In this document: positions 13,278 to 20,713 of the stretch, one piece after another
How positions within the stretch are numbered: position 1 is the first letter of the stretch
Layout: each line of letters begins with the position of its first letter
Assembly (NCBI GenBank): GCA_002305045.1
Contig: DBPX01000004.1
Span: 1-54,309 of the forward strand
Direction: 5' to 3'
Source of the DNA: Ruminococcus sp. UBA1409
Lineage (GTDB): Bacteria > Bacillota > Clostridia > Oscillospirales > Ruminococcaceae
DNA: 54,309 bases
Program-made: the position numbers and the translations under genes
Notes under the pieces: model-generated
The model's input: the letters and a program-made list of their open reading frames with translations, nothing else
Databases searched by the model: none
What the model was told of the DNA's origin: nothing

Positions 13278-14003
13278 TTATTTTTCCTCCTGTTCGAATA
13301 TTTTTTGAAGGGTACGCAGGTCTCCATACTCGCCATACTTCTTGTTTTTGTACTTCTTGAAGGGGCGTTCTATGCGTTCCTGCAGGTTTATGAGTCGCTC
13401 CCAATATTCAGGGAGGTATCTCCAAATATTACGGAGTTCCTTAAGGTTCTTGTTGCAACAGCACCAACACGATACTCGGTCAAGTATATCGTATAGGTCG
13501 ACCCCGTTCTCCGTCCAAGTATAGCCTCTGTCCCTGCAGTACTGCAGGCAGTCGGCTTCGGTCATTCCTTGCTCTATAAGCGGTGACCGCTTCGTCCCAG
13601 TCAACTCGGCTCGGCGGTGGGCCTCGTCTGCGGCGATACCTATGTACTGAACCGCCCCGGCTGCGTGCCTGTCGAGTGCCTGGGTTTTCCAAGTAGTCCC
13701 CCATCGGCAGCGACCGCCACACCAACCGTATCCGTTATGTCTGCCTTTTTGTTTGCTCTCAATCGGGCGTTCGAGCATATCATACAGGAAAGGGTTGTCT
13801 GGGTACAACTCCGTGTATTTGATGCCCCTTTGTGCCAAATAGTAGAGCATTTTGTTCCGATTATTATATATCGCTTGGAACTCCATTCCGGTGTCATAAA
13901 ACACGACCTCGTCTAAAGGATACTGCTCTGGGTGTTCCAGTACATAAAGAAGCATCCAAAGGCTATCTCTGCCCCAACTGACCTCTGCTATGTGCCTATT
14001 CAT
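13278..14003 (-). CDS. PAPS reductase-like adenine nucleotide alpha hydrolase (241 aa)
   Basis: The N-terminal SWGRDSLWMLLYV matches the PP-loop (SxGxDS) of the PAPS reductase/ATP-PPase superfamily. It is followed by VVFYDTGMEFQAIY and a central CGGRCRWGTTWKTQAL segment. Near residue 190 is an unusual cysteine cluster, SCWCCCNKNLKELR. Phage members of this superfamily are common but mostly uncharacterised. DndC and tRNA thiolation enzymes share the fold. A role in sulfur transfer to DNA or RNA, or in nucleotide metabolism, is possible but unproven. The start overlaps the preceding gene as ATGA. Confidence 0.8.
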   Translation of the reverse strand: MNRHIAEVSWGRDSLWMLLYVLEHPEQYPLDEVVFYDTGMEFQAIYNNRNKMLYYLAQRGIKYTELYPDNPFLYDMLERPIESKQKGRHNGYGWCGGRCRWGTTWKTQALDRHAAGAVQYIGIAADEAHRRAELTGTKRSPLIEQGMTEADCLQYCRDRGYTWTENGVDLYDILDRVSCWCCCNKNLKELRNIWRYLPEYWERLINLQERIERPFKKYKNKKYGEYGDLRTLQKIFEQEEK

Positions 14004-14203
14004 GCCGTCAACCTCTTTTCCTTGGCTCGTCTCTCGGCATACCTCTCGGCCTGCTTGAGCGTGTCGAAGCGGGCACTCTCATATACGATGAAAGCAGGCA
14101 TTGTGTGTCCGATTCCATTCGGCGCGAGAACACCGCCGTCATGCCGTGTTCCAATCTCTACGGTATATCCGCCGTGTCCGCATTCTCTAATTCGCACTTT
14201 CAT
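14000..14203 (-). CDS. First gene of the leftward operon, hypothetical (67 aa)
   Basis: A small basic protein (MKVRIRECGHGGYTVEIGTR...) with a beta-rich first half and a helical, Arg/Lys-rich end (ERYAERRAKEKRLTA). GGAGG lies eight bases before ATG 14203. As the promoter-proximal gene it should be made early and abundantly. Position suggests a regulator or host-interaction protein, but the sequence gives no specific family. Confidence 0.6.
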   Translation of the reverse strand: MKVRIRECGHGGYTVEIGTRHDGGVLAPNGIGHTMPAFIVYESARFDTLKQAERYAERRAKEKRLTA

Positions 14204-14241
14204 TGTTGACCCTCCGTTGCGTTGTTCTTGTTTACGCCTAC

Positions 14242-14271
14242 ATTATAACTCCGATAAACCACTGTTGTCAA
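14242..14271 (-). promoter_or_regulatory. Leftward early promoter of the element
   Basis: On the minus strand TTGACA (14266-14271) and TATAAT (14242-14247) are separated by 18 bases. Both boxes are perfect consensus, so this is a strong sigma-A promoter for the whole leftward operon. It faces the repressor promoter, as in lambdoid switch regions. Confidence 0.85.
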
Positions 14272-14312
14272 TAGATTTTTCGATATTAAATGTAAATATT
14301 TCGTGGCTGACC

Positions 14313-14341
14313 TTGTTTTTTCGATGTCGCTATGGTATAAT
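14313..14341 (+). promoter_or_regulatory. Rightward promoter of the repressor-integrase genes
   Basis: TTGTTT (14313-14318) and TATAAT (14336-14341) are 17 bases apart, and the repressor ATG follows 36 bases later. It probably drives the repressor, the 82-aa gene and the recombinase. Confidence 0.75.
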
Positions 14342-14377
14342 GAAGCAGAACAGAGCAATAACAAGGAGGCAACGGCT

Positions 14378-14836
14378 ATGAAGATAAAAAGGTACGATAC
14401 GAGCGAATTTGGCAAAAGACTCCGTTCCCTCCGTGTGGAGCGTGGTTATTCGATGGACACTTTCTGCGAGAGATATAACGAAGCAACAAAGCAGAAGTTG
14501 AGTAAGAGTACGGTGTCCCGGTGGGAGAACAACACCCAAGAGCCTATGCTCTCCACGGTGGCATCGATTGCGGACTTCTTTGGCGTGACTTCGCTTTGGC
14601 TTCTGGGAGAAACGGATGACCGTTCCTGTTCGGCAACAAACATCCAAAATAGTGCTGTGGTACAGGGCAACAACGCAACGACCCTCATCGTTCGGAACGG
14701 CAAGGAGGGTGAGATGCCCCTGTCTGATATGGAAACCGAACTGCTCCATATCTTTCAGTCGTTGAGCGTAAGGGGTCAGACACAGCTTTTGACAAGAGCG
14801 TTTGAATTGGAAAGTGAAGAGAAGGGAGAAAGTTAA
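14378..14836 (+). CDS. CI-like XRE-family repressor (152 aa)
   Basis: The N-terminal HTH is clear: FGKRLRSLRVERGYSMDTFC, then SKSTVSRWENNTQEPMLSTV, then ADFFGVTSLWLLGETD. The middle is polar, with NIQNSAVVQGNNATTLIVRN, a pattern found in phage and ICE repressors. The C-terminus (MPLSDMETELLHIFQSLSVR) is helical, with no LexA-type peptidase motif, so SOS autocleavage is not expected. AAGGAGG before ATG 14378 sets the start; the frame upstream to 14303 crosses the promoter. It is divergent from the early operon and is the likely lysogeny-type repressor. Confidence 0.88.
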   Translation: MKIKRYDTSEFGKRLRSLRVERGYSMDTFCERYNEATKQKLSKSTVSRWENNTQEPMLSTVASIADFFGVTSLWLLGETDDRSCSATNIQNSAVVQGNNATTLIVRNGKEGEMPLSDMETELLHIFQSLSVRGQTQLLTRAFELESEEKGES

Positions 14837-14837
14837 G

Positions 14838-15086
14838 ATGGGACTGTTTGATTTCCTTAAGAAAGACAAGAAGGGTTATAAACTCTCCGTTAAGAAGGAT
14901 GAGGAGCGAAGCGACCTCGTTGTCATCACCCCAAGCGGCAAGACATACCATTCATCGTGCAACTGCCTCGGAAGTAACACGGTCGAGTATGCCGAAGTGC
15001 CGGAGTTCGCTGCCGTACAGGCAGGCTTCGTGCGGTGCAAACGGTGCGACTGGTATTGGTTCGACAGGAGAAACGGCAATGGCTAA
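14838..15086 (+). CDS. Small protein with paired cysteines (82 aa)
   Basis: The protein begins MGLFDFLKKDKKGYKLSVKK and has a C-terminal metal-site-like module with a CNC and a CKRC. Its stop overlaps the recombinase start by eight bases, and GGGAG precedes ATG 14838, so repressor, this gene and the recombinase form one transcript. Its place just ahead of a serine integrase would suit a recombination directionality or accessory factor, but this is speculation from position. Confidence 0.65.
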   Translation: MGLFDFLKKDKKGYKLSVKKDEERSDLVVITPSGKTYHSSCNCLGSNTVEYAEVPEFAAVQAGFVRCKRCDWYWFDRRNGNG

Positions 15087-16614
15087 AAAGAAACCGACCG
15101 CCGAACTGGTCAAGGGCGTTATTTATGCCCGATACTCGTCCTCTGGACAAAGGGACGAGAGCATAGAGGGGCAACTCCGAGACTGTCACGCCTTTGCGAA
15201 GAAGTACGGCATCGTCATCGTGGGCGAATACTGCGACCGGGCACTCACTGGCACTTCGGATAAGCGTCCAGAGTTTCAGAGGATGATACGGGACAGCGGC
15301 AAGGGTCAGTTTTCCGTGGTTATTACTTGGAAGAATGACCGCTTCGCCCGTTCCCGATACGACAGCGCCATCTATAAGTACAAACTGAAGCAGAACGGCA
15401 TCCGCGTCCTATACGCCAAGGAGAGCATTCCAGATGGGCCAGAGGGCATCATATTGGAATCCGTGATGGAGGGGTTTGCGGAATACTACTCCGCCAACCT
15501 ATCCCAGAATGTGAAGCGAGGGAATTACGACAGTGCGCTCCAAAGGCAGACCCTGGGGCAGACTGTCCTTGGTCTGCGAAAGGGGCCAGATAAGCGGTTC
15601 GAGATAGACCCTGCGACCGCGCCTGTGGTTCGCCGTATCTTTGAGGAGTACGCTGCCGGCCGTCCTGCGGTCGATATATTTACCGACCTCAACGCCGAGG
15701 GGTTTCGCACGAGCCGAGGAAACCTCTTCAATAAGAACTCGCTCCGGCGTATCCTTCAGAACGAGAAATATGTGGGCGTGTACGAGTTCGCTGATATCCG
15801 AGACGAGGAGGGTATTCCTCCCATCGTAGACCGGGAGTTGTTCGACAAGGTGCAGAAGATGGTGGAACGGCATCACAGACAGCCTGCCGCCAAGAAGGTG
15901 AACGGTGGGTTCTTGCTCACCGCAAAGTTGTTCTGCGGTGAGTGTGGCACTCCTATGACGGGTGACGGTGGCACAGGGCGAAGCGGACAGGTCTATTCCT
16001 ATTACATCTGCAACGGCCGCCGAAAGCACCTCTGCAATAAGGAGAGAGCCGGAAAGCGGTGGATAGAGGATATCGTGGTGGCGAAACTCGCCGAGATAGT
16101 GAACGATGACGATATGATTAACGAGTTCGCCGACCGCTTTATGGAGTGGCAGGCGAAGCAGAAAACGAGCAGTGCATTGTCCGGCTTAGAGCAACGCCTA
16201 AAACAAAATGAAACCGCCATCAAAAACACCATGAGTGTAATTGACAGCGGCCTTATAACGGACAGCCTTAAGAGCCATCTTATGGAGTTAGAAGCGGAGC
16301 GCGTTTCCCTCGAAGCAGGTATCGCAAAGGAGCGGATGGAGGCCCCAGAGTTGGAGAGAGACAGCGTGGTTTGGTTCTTGGAGCGTTTCCGTGACGGTGA
16401 CCAGAGCGACCCTGCGTGGCGCATCTTCATCGTTGAGACATTCTTGCAGGCTGCATACCTGTACGATGACGGACGGCTTCTATTGCACCTTAATTTCGGA
16501 GGAAAGAATAACACCGTAACGCTGAAGGTGGCCGAACAAGTGGTGTCGGAGGGCGAGGTCTTGGGTTCAAGTTTCTCGCCATCAGGCGCACCAAAGAAAG
16601 GCCCGGGAGGATAA
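15079..16614 (+). CDS. Large serine recombinase (integrase), 511 aa
   Basis: This enzyme integrates and excises the element by serine chemistry. The resolvase domain starts at about residue 12 with GVIYARYSSSGQRDESIEGQ, which contains the nucleophile Ser. ITWKNDRFARSRYDS and GFAEYYSANLSQNVKRG follow. Next is the Recombinase domain (GPDKRFEIDPATAPVVRRIF), a zinc ribbon (LFCGECGTPMTG...CNKER) and a C-terminal coiled coil (LEQRLKQNETAIKNTMSVID). The longer frame from 14848 is a shadow of the preceding gene; ATG 15079 has AGGAG upstream. Genes of this kind normally lie at one end of their element, next to an attachment site. Confidence 0.95.
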   Translation: MAKKKPTAELVKGVIYARYSSSGQRDESIEGQLRDCHAFAKKYGIVIVGEYCDRALTGTSDKRPEFQRMIRDSGKGQFSVVITWKNDRFARSRYDSAIYKYKLKQNGIRVLYAKESIPDGPEGIILESVMEGFAEYYSANLSQNVKRGNYDSALQRQTLGQTVLGLRKGPDKRFEIDPATAPVVRRIFEEYAAGRPAVDIFTDLNAEGFRTSRGNLFNKNSLRRILQNEKYVGVYEFADIRDEEGIPPIVDRELFDKVQKMVERHHRQPAAKKVNGGFLLTAKLFCGECGTPMTGDGGTGRSGQVYSYYICNGRRKHLCNKERAGKRWIEDIVVAKLAEIVNDDDMINEFADRFMEWQAKQKTSSALSGLEQRLKQNETAIKNTMSVIDSGLITDSLKSHLMELEAERVSLEAGIAKERMEAPELERDSVVWFLERFRDGDQSDPAWRIFIVETFLQAAYLYDDGRLLLHLNFGGKNNTVTLKVAEQVVSEGEVLGSSFSPSGAPKKGPGG

Positions 16615-16638
16615 GCTTGAGAGCTTTGCCTCTCGGGC
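16601..16638 (+). terminator. Hairpin over the integrase stop codon
   Basis: GCCCGGGAGG (16601-16610) pairs with CCTCTCGGGC (16629-16638) with one mismatch. A smaller AAGCTT/AGCTTT stem lies in the loop. There is no clear T-run after it, so termination is plausible but not certain. It may instead be part of the attachment site. Confidence 0.4.
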
Positions 16639-16871
16639 TTATTGTGTTGCGAATTTAGGAGCTGCCCATTTCTCCCGTGCGCTGCGGCGGGAGCTTTAAG
16701 ACCCGTAAGGGCGTGAAGCCGGGGTCTTAGTCTTAAGCCGCAGGATTTTAAGCTCTCTTTTTTAATACTTAGTTATCGGCAAAGGCATCCGGAGCACAAA
16801 TTTGCAGTGCTAAGGCTGCTTTTTCACTCTTTTGACAAAATCAGGCTGTAAAAGCAAAGGGAGGACATACC
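16615..16871. other. Element-chromosome boundary region, probable attachment site
   Basis: This 257-base gap lies between the integrase and the first host gene. It contains several inverted repeats: CTCCCG/CGGGAG around 16672-16693 and TAAGACCC (16697-16704) with GGGTCTTA (16722-16729). Serine integrases recombine at short inverted-repeat sites next to their gene, so one attachment half-site should lie here. The exact core cannot be fixed because the other element end is outside the window. No gene is apparent. Confidence 0.4.
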
Positions 16872-17846
16872 ATGATAGAGCTTAACGGCGTATGCAAGAC
16901 TTTTAAGGTCGCAAAGAGGAACGCCGGCTTTAGGGAGGCGGCAAAATCGCTTTTTAAGAGGGAGTACACCCTGATTAACGCACTCAGCGATGTCTCCTTT
17001 AAAATAGGGGACGGCGAAACTGTCGGCTACATAGGACCGAACGGCGCCGGAAAAAGCTCTACCATAAAGGTCATGTGCGGAGTCCTTGTGCCCGACAGCG
17101 GCGAGTGCGTCATAGACGGGCTTGTCCCATGGAGGAAAAGAAAAGAGCATGTGAGACGAATAGGCGCAGTTTTCGGTCAGAGGTCCCAGCTCTGGTGGGA
17201 TGTCCCGGTTATAGACAGCCTGGAGCTGATAAGGGATATCTACAGCGTGGGCGAGGCTGAGTACAAAAGGACCCTTTCTGAGCTTGTGGAGCTTTTGGAT
17301 ATCAAGGATATCATCAAGACTCCCGCAAGACAGCTTTCGCTGGGCCAGAGAATGCGCTGTGAGATTGCAGCCTCGCTCATTCACAGCCCCAAGACGCTCT
17401 TTCTTGACGAGCCTACAATAGGTCTTGACGCCGTTTCAAAGCTTGCCGTCAGGAAATTCATAAAGAGCATTAATAAAAGCAGGGGGACGACCGTCATCCT
17501 CACAACCCACGATATGCAGGACATAGAGGCAATCACCGACAGGATAATCCTAATCGGCAGGGGAAGGATTCTTCTTGACGGTCCGCTCTATGAGCTAAAG
17601 GGGAAAGGCTCTGAGGGAAAAACCATCGTGATAGAGTATTCCGGCGGAGGGCTCCCTGAAATAGAGGGCTTGACGGCTGTTGAGGACAGCGGCTCCCATG
17701 CCAAAATAGCTGTAGATACGGCGCTGATCTCGGTCTCCGAGGCAATTGCGGCGATATCCTCCTCGGTGGAGATAATAGACCTGTCCGTATCCGGGCAGAC
17801 TGTAGAGGAGCTTGTGGCGTCACTATACAGGGAGTTCAGGATATGA
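16872..17846 (+). CDS. ABC-2 exporter ATP-binding protein (324 aa)
   Basis: This subunit powers a membrane exporter with the next two proteins. Visible motifs are Walker A GPNGAGKSS, Q-loop FGQRSQLWWDVP, signature LSLGQRMR, Walker B LFLDEPTIGLD and H-loop TTHD. A ~90-residue C-terminal extension ends VEELVASLYREFRI. The GQRSQLWWDVP Q-loop and the pairing with two ABC-2_membrane_6 (DUF990-like) permeases are typical of a widespread Gram-positive exporter group of unknown substrate. GGGAGG precedes ATG 16872, and the stop overlaps the next gene as ATGA. It is the first host gene right of the element. Confidence 0.93.
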   Translation: MIELNGVCKTFKVAKRNAGFREAAKSLFKREYTLINALSDVSFKIGDGETVGYIGPNGAGKSSTIKVMCGVLVPDSGECVIDGLVPWRKRKEHVRRIGAVFGQRSQLWWDVPVIDSLELIRDIYSVGEAEYKRTLSELVELLDIKDIIKTPARQLSLGQRMRCEIAASLIHSPKTLFLDEPTIGLDAVSKLAVRKFIKSINKSRGTTVILTTHDMQDIEAITDRIILIGRGRILLDGPLYELKGKGSEGKTIVIEYSGGGLPEIEGLTAVEDSGSHAKIAVDTALISVSEAIAAISSSVEIIDLSVSGQTVEELVASLYREFRI

Positions 17847-18682
17847 AGCGCTTTAATCTGTCTAAGGCTCCCGTGGGCATGAAAAAATACCTTTCCTTTT
17901 TCAAAATAAGGTTTATAGCCGGACTTTCCTATCGCTCGGCGGCATGGGCTGGGGTATTTACGCAGTTTGGCTGGGGCTTCATGACGGTGCTTATGTTCAA
18001 GGCTTTTTATGAAAGCTCCCCTGAGAGCTTCCCGATTCTTTTTTCCTCCCTCTCAAGCTATATATGGCTTCAGCAGGCGCTTTTGGCGATGTTCATGTTC
18101 TGGTTTTTCGACGGCGAAATTTTTGACAGCATAACCTCGGGCGGGATAGCCTATGAGCTGTGCCGGCCCTGCGGGCTTTATGCCATGTGGTTTGTCAAGA
18201 ACATGGCTGCAAGGCTCTCAAACGCCGCCCTGCGCTCTGTTCCCATACTTTTGGTGGCTGTTTTTCTCCCAAAGCCGTACGGAATCAGCCCTCCCGACGG
18301 GATTTTATCCGCCGTCCTCTTTCTGATATCGCTTATTCTTGGCTTTTTGGTGCTTATAGCCATGTCCATGCTGATATACATAAGCGCAATCTATACCCTT
18401 TCCTCGGCGGGCGTGCGGATTTTAGCCACCTCGGCGGTGGAGTTTCTTTCCGGGGCAATAATCCCGATACCCTTTTTCCCCGACGGCTTGCGAGCAGTAA
18501 TAGAGCTTACTCCCTTTGCCGCAATGCAGAGCACGCCGTTTTTGATATACTCCGGGCATATAGACGGCGATAAGGCTGTTTTTCTTATCGGCGTACAGCT
18601 CGTCTGGCTTGCGGCGCTCGGGCTTTTCGGAGTATTTGCGATGAGTCGTGCTCTTAAAAGAGTTACAGTTCAGGGAGGCTAG
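17843..18682 (+). CDS. ABC-2 exporter permease, first subunit (279 aa)
   Basis: An ABC-2 type membrane subunit with about six hydrophobic helices. It begins with FKIRFIAGLSYRSAAWAGVF and contains the characteristic ITSGGIAYELCRPCGLYAMW coupling segment and EFLSGAIIPIPFFPDGLRAV near the end. These resemble the DUF990/ABC-2_membrane_6 family, which works as a heteropair with the next gene. The start overlaps the ATPase stop by four bases. The substrate is unknown; small-molecule, lipid or peptide export are all possible. Confidence 0.88.
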   Translation: MKRFNLSKAPVGMKKYLSFFKIRFIAGLSYRSAAWAGVFTQFGWGFMTVLMFKAFYESSPESFPILFSSLSSYIWLQQALLAMFMFWFFDGEIFDSITSGGIAYELCRPCGLYAMWFVKNMAARLSNAALRSVPILLVAVFLPKPYGISPPDGILSAVLFLISLILGFLVLIAMSMLIYISAIYTLSSAGVRILATSAVEFLSGAIIPIPFFPDGLRAVIELTPFAAMQSTPFLIYSGHIDGDKAVFLIGVQLVWLAALGLFGVFAMSRALKRVTVQGG

Positions 18683-18689
18683 AGCCTGT

Positions 18690-19466
18690 ATGAGACTATA
18701 TTTCAAATATCTAAGGATGCTGGTGAGGTCCCAGCTTGAGTACAGGGAGTCCTTCATAATGACTCTTTTAGGACAGTTTCTTGTCTCCTTCTCGGCATTT
18801 TTGGGGATATACTTTATCCTCATGCGCTTTCACACCGTCAGGGACTACACCTTCCCGGAGATTTTAATATGCTTTTCCTCGGTTCTGGCGTCCTTTTCCC
18901 TGGCCGAGTGCTTTGCAAGGGGGTTTGACGCCTTTCCGAGGTTGATAAAAAGCGGGAGCCTCGACAGGATTCTTCTAAGACCCAGAGGTGTAGCCTTTCA
19001 GGTCCTGACATCAAACCTTGAGCTTTCCCGAGCCGGCAGACTGCTCCAGGCGATTTTCATGCTGATATACGCCGTCCCGAGATGCGGCGTTGTCTGGACG
19101 GCGGACAAAATAGCCACCCTTGCCGTCATGATAGCCGGCGGAGTGCTCGTTTTCACTGCGCTCTTTATCCTCTATGCAGGCTTTAGCTTCTTCACGATAG
19201 AGGGGCTTGAGTTCATGAACCTGTTTACAGACGGCGTCAGGGAGTTCGGACAGTACCCGCTTTCCATCTACGGCGAGGGAGTCCTAAAGCTGTTTACCTA
19301 TGTAATCCCCGTGGCACTTTTCCAGTATTATCCGTTTTTATACCTTGTCGGCAGGTCGGACGATAAAAGGCTTGCGCTCCTGCCCATTTTGGGAGCCGTA
19401 TTCATCCTGCCGTGCAGCTTGTTTTTCCGGCTGGGTCTGAGAAGGTATAAATCGACCGGCTCGTGA
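18690..19466 (+). CDS. ABC-2 exporter permease, second subunit (258 aa)
   Basis: The second membrane subunit of the exporter. It has about six transmembrane helices, with RSQLEYRESFIMTLLGQFLV at the start, IKSGSLDRILLRPRGVAFQV in the middle and YPLSIYGEGVLKLFTYVIPV near the end. The last two are typical of this permease family. ATG 18690 follows GGGAGG and lies seven bases after the preceding stop. The frame is open back to 18648, but that part overlaps the first permease and is not needed. A terminator follows at 19500, so the operon has three genes. Confidence 0.88.
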   Translation: MRLYFKYLRMLVRSQLEYRESFIMTLLGQFLVSFSAFLGIYFILMRFHTVRDYTFPEILICFSSVLASFSLAECFARGFDAFPRLIKSGSLDRILLRPRGVAFQVLTSNLELSRAGRLLQAIFMLIYAVPRCGVVWTADKIATLAVMIAGGVLVFTALFILYAGFSFFTIEGLEFMNLFTDGVREFGQYPLSIYGEGVLKLFTYVIPVALFQYYPFLYLVGRSDDKRLALLPILGAVFILPCSLFFRLGLRRYKSTGS

Positions 19467-19499
19467 TGGCGGCTAAAAGCTGATTCCTATAAATTAGAA

Positions 19500-19535
19500 G
19501 CGACGCACCCGAAAAAGTGCGCCGCAGTTTTTTTT
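19500..19535 (+). terminator. Rho-independent terminator of the ABC exporter operon
   Basis: GCGACGCAC pairs with GTGCGCCGC (one mismatch) around a short A-rich loop, followed by eight T (19528-19535). It lies 33 bases after the second permease stop. Confidence 0.85.
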
Positions 19536-19557
19536 AAAGAGCCTTTTTAGAGGGTCG

Positions 19558-19753
19558 GAGCCTCCCTCCTATGCAAAGTGAGCCGCCAAGGCTTTAGCCC
19601 TGGCGAATGGATTGCCCATCATCATGAAAAAGCCTCCCTCGGTTTTCCAGGAGGCGAATTGGCGTCGGGCTATTTTGAAATTCTTGCGGCAATCCATTGG
19701 TCAGCCTCGCTGACAGCTCACTTTGCATAGAGGGGTGCGGCTCCCCATCAAAC
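19558..19753. repeat. Highly structured palindromic repeat element (~195 bases, possible MITE)
   Basis: The outer arms CTATGCAAAGTGAGC (19569-19583) and GCTCACTTTGCATAG (19716-19730) are perfect complements. They continue imperfectly outward to GGAGCC/GGCTCC. Nested inside, AATGGATTGCC (19606-19616) pairs with GGCAATCCATT (19688-19698). Each strand between the two stems has its own hairpin (CGCCA/TGGCG and GTCAG/CTGAC), and the centre has a GCCTCC/GGAGGC hairpin. The result is a cloverleaf-like fold. It has no coding potential and lies between a terminator and the convergent arsR gene. A miniature mobile element or structured RNA is possible. Confidence 0.6.
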
Positions 19754-19812
19754 TGAAAAAGAGGCATCACTCGCCGTAAGGCAAGCTTCACTCTTTCCTT
19801 CGGTGCGCCGTT

Positions 19813-20199
19813 TTAAGCCCTCTCGTCAAGTCCTGGGCAGGCTATTTTCAGCATATGCTCTATCATGTGGTGCAGAGCCTGAGCCTCCTGATTCCTTGCA
19901 GCGGTGTAGTATACCTCCTTGCCGTCCCTGCGGCTGGTTATCAGCTCCGCCGACTTTAACAGCTTTAGGTGATGGGAGATGGCAGGACTGCTCATATTAA
20001 CCATTGCGGAGAGGTTTATAACGCACTCCTCACAGTGACACAGAATCCAGAATATTCTTATCCGACTGCCGTCTCCAAGCTGCTTGAAGATGTCCGCCAC
20101 GGTCTGAAAGCTATCGGCTGCCGGCATATTTGAAAGCTCGTTTTCTATTGCCTGTCCGTGGTCATGAGGCAGTGAATTTACGGTATTGTCATTTATCAT
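19813..20199 (-). CDS. ArsR/SmtB-family metal-responsive repressor (128 aa)
   Basis: A winged-helix repressor released from DNA by metal. The core reads FKQLGDGSRIRIFWILCHCE, then ECVINLSAMVNMSSPAISHH (recognition helix), then LLKSAELITSRRDGKEVYYT (wing). The LCHCEEC segment sits where CadC/ArsR proteins carry the alpha-3 cysteine site. The C-terminal helix (HHMIEHMLKIACP) offers His/Cys ligands like an alpha-5 site. A His-rich N-terminus (HDHGQ) is also present. The gene diverges from an HMA chaperone and a P-type ATPase, with a 12-2-12 palindrome at their promoter. Zn, Cd or Pb sensing is most likely; the exact metal is inferred. Confidence 0.9.
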   Translation of the reverse strand: MINDNTVNSLPHDHGQAIENELSNMPAADSFQTVADIFKQLGDGSRIRIFWILCHCEECVINLSAMVNMSSPAISHHLKLLKSAELITSRRDGKEVYYTAARNQEAQALHHMIEHMLKIACPGLDERA

Positions 20200-20325
20200 G
20201 GCTTAAAACCTCGGCTTAACGGTATTTTTAAGGGAAACGCAAGGGATTCTCCTGCTAAGAAATATAATAGCACAAATGCTATAAAAAATAAAGTGCGGCT
20301 CGGATAAAAATTTTTAAAAAAGCTA

Positions 20326-20354
20326 TTGACAAAGCGCCAGCCAGGGTGTATGAT
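20326..20354 (+). promoter_or_regulatory. Promoter of the HMA/P-type ATPase operon
   Basis: TTGACA (20326-20331) and TATGAT (20349-20354) are separated by 17 bases. The predicted transcription start falls just before or within the ArsR palindrome, so bound repressor would block polymerase. Confidence 0.85.
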
Positions 20355-20364
20355 ATTCTCAACG

Positions 20365-20390
20365 ATTAAACAATTGCTCAATTGTTTAAT
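20365..20390. promoter_or_regulatory. ArsR/SmtB operator, perfect 12-2-12 palindrome
   Basis: The arms ATTAAACAATTG and CAATTGTTTAAT are perfect complements separated by CT. A 12-2-12 inverted repeat is the canonical ArsR/SmtB site architecture. It lies about ten bases downstream of the -10 box of the ATPase operon and in the leader of the divergent repressor gene. Confidence 0.85.
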
Positions 20391-20468
20391 TGAATCTAAG
20401 CACCGAGCGGCGGCTCCGGCGACGAATCGGCAGCAGCCACGGGCCAAGCTATTAAGGAGACGGTATTT

Positions 20469-20687
20469 ATGAGCAAGAGCTATAAGATTGAGGTCGACTG
20501 TGCAAACTGTGCAAGCCTTATGGAGGGCGCCGCCAGGAAGGTTCCCGGAGTCAAAAATGCGGTCGTAAACTTTATGACCCAGAAGCTGAGCGTGGATTTC
20601 GACGACGGCGCCGAGCCTAACGCCGTAATGCGGGAGGTCGTCAAGGTCTGCAAGAGGGTCGAGCCGGACTGCGAGATATATTTGTAA
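20469..20687 (+). CDS. Small heavy-metal-associated (HMA) metallochaperone (72 aa)
   Basis: A single ferredoxin-like HMA domain: YKIEVDCANCASLMEGAARK with the metal-binding CANC, then VPGVKNAVVNFMTQKLSVDF. The Asp before the motif (DCANC) is typical of domains feeding Zn/Cd/Pb ATPases, where copper domains have a Met. Most ATPases of this class carry this domain fused at the N-terminus, but here it is separate and the following ATPase has none. AAGGAG precedes ATG 20469. It probably hands metal to the ATPase encoded 26 bases downstream. Confidence 0.88.
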   Translation: MSKSYKIEVDCANCASLMEGAARKVPGVKNAVVNFMTQKLSVDFDDGAEPNAVMREVVKVCKRVEPDCEIYL

Positions 20688-20713
20688 TCAGCTAAAACAG
20701 CATTTGACAGGGG

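Noticed and set aside
14848..15078. Longer start for the serine recombinase
   Set aside because: The extra 77 residues are a shadow frame of the 82-aa gene; the resolvase domain starts just after ATG 15079, which has its own ribosome binding site.
16640..16760. tRNA gene as integration target next to the integrase
   Set aside because: The inverted repeats there do not form a cloverleaf with anticodon and T-loop consensus; serine integrases also do not usually target tRNA genes.
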